A stretch of DNA of 64,000 bases from Chrysomallon squamiferum (taxonomy: Eukaryota; Mollusca; Gastropoda; Neomphalida; Peltospiridae): positions 12,648,415 through 12,712,414 of the forward strand of contig CM022679.1 of assembly GCA_012295275.1 (NCBI GenBank), given 5' to 3'. Positions 60,676 through 64,000 of the stretch are shown here, one piece after another (position 1 is the first letter of the stretch; the number at the start of each line of letters is the position of its first letter). Made by a program: the position numbers and the translations under genes. The notes under the pieces were generated by a model, which searched no databases, was not told the DNA's origin, and was given only the letters and a program-made list of their open reading frames with translations.

Positions 60676-62650
60676 TTATTTATTTTATTATTACTGGTAT
60701 TGTTATTTCATAGTAATAATATCATCATAACAGTATAAAGATATCTTAATGGAAATTAGATAGCTGTATTTTCCAAACAAATATATCACCATCACCAAAT
60801 CAGATATATACACATGACAAAGTTTACACACAAATAAAGTATATGCTGTAGTTATTCCTATTACATATGTCTTAAAAAGTAAATAGAAATTAAAAGGAGC
60901 AAAAACAATATAATTAGACAAAATGGAATAATAAGTAGTAAATGTTTAACAATAATGTAAAAATGAGTAAATAACAAGATATGATTAAAAATCATCATGA
61001 AAAGGGTCTGGTGAATGTAAGTGACAATAATTACAGAATATTCAGTAAACTATAAAACATCTGACTATGTATATATTACACTGCACTACATGCATTTGTT
61101 AATAACTATGTAGATAAATATAAAAAGAAAACAAAAATCCAGATAATGTACACAATGATTAAAAAGTAAAATAGTTTATATATATATATAAATTTAAAAG
61201 AGATTCATATTCTTGGTTTGAGTTCAAAACATTGCAAAAAAACTTTTTATGCTAATATGTGTCATTTGTGTATGTGTACATGTGTATTTCAATCTTTATA
61301 AAATTACTGTAATATAAAACTGGAAGAAAATGTCTGACATGCTTTTAACTAGCCAATTAGCATCATTTCCATTGTCTGAAAAAAAAAAAAAAAAAAAAAT
61401 CTTTTGCTGGATTAAATCTGGATTAAATTGTTATAATAAAAAAAAAAGAAGAAAAAAAAAAAATTTCTACAAAATACTGTCTTCAGATGATGATATTCAT
61501 TGTTAATTGTTGGAAAACAGTGGTGTTTGGATCATTGTTGTTTCTAATAACAAAAAAAACAAACAAACAAACAAAGCTAGTCTATTTAGCAGCCTCAGAT
61601 CAACAATCTTTTTAACACACGCTATGTACACTAAAATATGATGAGAGCATTTGCTAACCACTTTAACAGTGAATTTTAAATACAGATATGTAGCATCTTA
61701 TATACTAGTACCATATGTATATAAATACAAAATAGTGCTCAAACACAGCAGAATAATATACGACATTCTTGATCTTTTAGAATTAACACAGTATTTTAGA
61801 TCTTCATAAATATTTCTGAACTTTTATGTTTAACAATAGTGGACAATTGTTTTGAACGAAAATAAAATGTTACTATTATTATTATCATCATCATTATCAT
61901 TATTATATTATATGTGTTATGTCCAGTAGTGATTAAATCTTACACAAACATGTATCATCGTTTCTGCTCAATGGTGGATATATGTATATAGCACTGTAAA
62001 ATATTTGTCATCTTTCATGACCATTATATACATAATATGGTTTTATACCTATCTTTAATAATATACAAAAAACAAGAATTACTTTTCTTACTGGTCTGTA
62101 TTCTCAGTAAGCTGTAACTATATTTCTTCAAACAGTTGTAGGCTTTTTTCTTGAAAAATCTAAATATTTCTCTGTACTGCATTATTTAATTTTGATGTTA
62201 CTTGTAAAGATAATGTGATATATAATTAAATAGAAAAGGTCCCATATGATAAACTATAATCTGCTAGACACTGCACCAAATAATTTTCAGAGGAAAAAAA
62301 TGATCTGACAAAGAATATGCTTGTGAGAGTCCAATTCAAATATAAAAACATATATTGTTTAAAGATGAGTTAGAAATATGAGTTGATTTCTGACATTTTA
62401 AAAATAGTATTAAAAATGTAATAAAGGTTTCAGATTCAGCATTAAACCTATTTGTGCTTGTTATTTTAATTCTCATTAACAAATTTAATTCCACTTCATG
62501 CAGAGATTTAACTTTCTAAAACCAATCTAATCAATTTTTCACTGTTGAAACCTTTTAAAATTATAATGAGATTCTATTTATTCTTGTATGATAAAAGAAC
62601 TATCATCAAATTTGAAACTGAGGAATTCTGCAATATTTACCATTAATTTT
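57995..62650. other. AT-rich region, no gene seen
   Basis: Low-complexity AT DNA with poly-A at 60038-60052 and 60229-60262, (ATTT)n at 60640-60677, and runs of A at 61380-61400 and 61439-61461. Several TTTATT (AATAAA on the minus strand) could serve the kinase gene. No coding exon supported. Confidence 0.55.
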
Positions 62651-62654
62651 TTTT

Positions 62655-63260
62655 TTTTTTTTTACAATTTTCATGTCAAAATAAATTGTTAAAAACAATG
62701 TATCACTTTAAAGTTATAAATGTTTTTCATGTCAAAATCTGTTTGGTTAATAAAAATATCATTTTTTAAGTTAAAGTTATAATTCTTTTCAAGTCAAACT
62801 CTGTTGGGTTAATAACAATGTATCATTTTTAAGTTAAAGTTATATATTTTTCAAGTCAAAATTTGTTGGGTTAATGTTAGACATTTTCCAGGCAAAAATA
62901 CATTTTATACATTTTTCAGAACAAAATCCATTATGGTAGTAAATAAATTTCATTTTTAGGTTAATGTTTACATACTTTTTGGGAACAAAATCCATAGTGG
63001 TTAATAAAATACAAAGGATAAAGTGTATAATTTTGAAATAACACAATTCATTCAACAAATATGTATAAATGTTTTGGTTAAGGTTTATACACTTTTAAGC
63101 ACAAAATCCTCTTTGTTAGTAAGTGTTTTTTTTCATTTCATTTTCAGGTTAAAATTAAAATACTTTTTAAGAACAAAATCAACTTTGTTATTAAATAAAT
63201 ATAATTTTTAGGTTAAAATTCATACATTTTTCAGAATTAAATCCGCTTTAACAAATATGT
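62655..63260 (-). repeat. Old tandem repeat, unit about 61 bp, downstream of the kinase last exon
   Basis: A motif like TTTTCAAGTCAAAATCTGTT, then GGGTTAATAA, ATGTATCATTTTTA, and AGTTAAAGTTATA recurs with drift. (C)AAGTCAAA or (G)AACAAAATC cores fall near 62672, 62729, 62790, 62851, 62918, 62981, 63098, 63168 and 63232, giving about nine or ten units. It ends about 190 bp from the kinase stop codon, probably within the 3' UTR. Confidence 0.75.
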
Positions 63261-63448
63261 AAAGTTTGGCCTTTTTAAATTCTTCTTTTTTTTTTAGGCC
63301 AATATTTATATATTTTCCACTCCATATGTTAACAAATATTTTGTTATCATCTTAAAACAGCTCCAACAGAGGCTGGAGACGTTGTCTGGTATGCTGTTGG
63401 CAAGTGATGCCGATGTTGCTAAAGGGTTGATGGGTGTATGAGGCAGCA

Positions 63449-63601
63449 CTACACAGTGACAACAAACTCGGGGTTTACATAACTGAAACCAGAGAATTCT
63501 GTCTGGTCTAAGTTCATGATAAACAGTTTGTCAGTGGGGGTAAGTTTCGGTGGTTCAGACGTGAACTCCCGGTCAAAGTTGCTAACATCCTTTCTGCTTT
63601 T
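63449..63601 (-). CDS. Classical protein kinase C, last coding exon (C-terminal tail)
   Basis: The exon follows the acceptor CACTTTTTCAG and encodes 50 residues, KSRKDVSNFDREFTSEPPKL and onward to GFSYVNPEFVVTV, then TAG at 63451-63449. It holds the two regulatory phosphorylation sites of the AGC-kinase tail: the turn motif (KLTPTD; Thr in LTP) and the hydrophobic motif (GFSYVNPEF; Ser flanked by Phe and Tyr). Human PKC alpha/beta has LTPPDQ and GFSYVNPQF, so this is the calcium-dependent class (Prkc alpha/beta/gamma; Apl I type in molluscs) rather than novel or atypical PKC. The PKC catalytic core and C1/C2 domains lie beyond the right edge of the window. Entry phase is probably 0. Confidence 0.9.
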   Translation of the reverse strand, partial: KSRKDVSNFDREFTSEPPKLTPTDKLFIMNLDQTEFSGFSYVNPEFVVTV

Positions 63602-64000
63602 CTGAAAAAGTGCAAAAGAGGAGATTATTTTAAAAGCAAAATATTTGTTATGTATTAATAAATTGGTGGTGTGTCTTTGTATGTATTTACATGTGTCTGT
63701 GTGTGTGTGTACAATCAATACAATTAAACAAAAAGTTAATCAAAAAGTTCTAAAAAAGTAATTTCAACAGCAGTATGTTAACATTATATTTTTTCTTATC
63801 TTCAGAATTAATTAATATATATTTTGTTACATTATGAATTATATGTATGCACATATTTGTAAATGTAGAATAAAATGTTTTAAATCATTTTTCTGTTTTA
63901 CATATTATACATTCATAAAGTAGTTTTTAACCATTTAACTTTAACAAAACTGAAATTAACATAATTCTCTTCATTCAATAATTAACATTGAACTAAAAAA
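63602..64000 (-). other. Intron of the protein kinase C gene
   Basis: AT-rich sequence upstream (in transcript sense) of the last coding exon, with a short TG run at 63698-63712. No second exon seen before the window edge. Confidence 0.7.

Overview
This window is nuclear DNA from an animal, most likely a mollusc. The genes are split by GT-AG introns, the DNA between them is very AT-rich and loaded with simple repeats, and the recognisable proteins are metazoan. Three independent points favour a mollusc: three decayed copies of a tRNA-derived SINE that I know as recurrent in molluscan DNA, a classical protein kinase C C-terminus of the Aplysia/lophotrochozoan kind, and a Tigger (pogo-type) transposon of a kind common in molluscs. 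I cannot name the species. No bacterial operon, CRISPR array or convincing tRNA/rRNA gene was seen.

Layout. 1-1426 (+): last two exons of core-1 beta-1,3-galactosyltransferase (C1GALT1). 3289-4287 (-): a 332-residue, single-coding-exon protein of unknown function with a GC-richer upstream patch at 4840-5060. 5.1-12.5 kb: gene-poor, repeat-rich DNA. 12640-14386 (+): a small three-coding-exon gene for a 122-residue helical protein I do not recognise. 17730-23492 (-): complete eight-exon peroxisomal 2,4-dienoyl-CoA reductase (DECR2) ending in the peroxisomal signal SKL. 24012-42798 (+): complete lysosomal heparan-alpha-glucosaminide N-acetyltransferase (HGSNAT), head-to-head with DECR2 across 519 bp. 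49812-53028 (-): a TGN38/TGOLN2-like trans-Golgi membrane protein with a 27-nt coding minisatellite. 53.8-54.8 kb: dead Tigger transposon. 55-63.4 kb: AT-rich DNA including a 570-bp TA tract and an old ~61-bp tandem repeat. 63449-63601 (-): last coding exon of a classical protein kinase C.

The most interesting system is in HGSNAT. Two coding exons are each present twice, in tandem, with identical length and phase. Exon 9A/9B (108 nt each) carries the first helix of the catalytic domain with the conserved histidine. Terminal exon 18A/18B (176 nt each) carries the C-terminal helix and stop codon. Choosing one from each pair would give four full-length enzymes, a splicing switch at both ends of the acetyltransferase core. 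I know of no description of this arrangement.

Two genes (HGSNAT exon 17 and TGOLN2 exon 2) each need a single-base correction in a short A/T homopolymer to stay open. Since both are otherwise well conserved, sequencing or assembly indels are more likely than gene death. The remaining genes have no evident functional link to each other, beyond several acting in organelles (Golgi, peroxisome, lysosome, trans-Golgi network).
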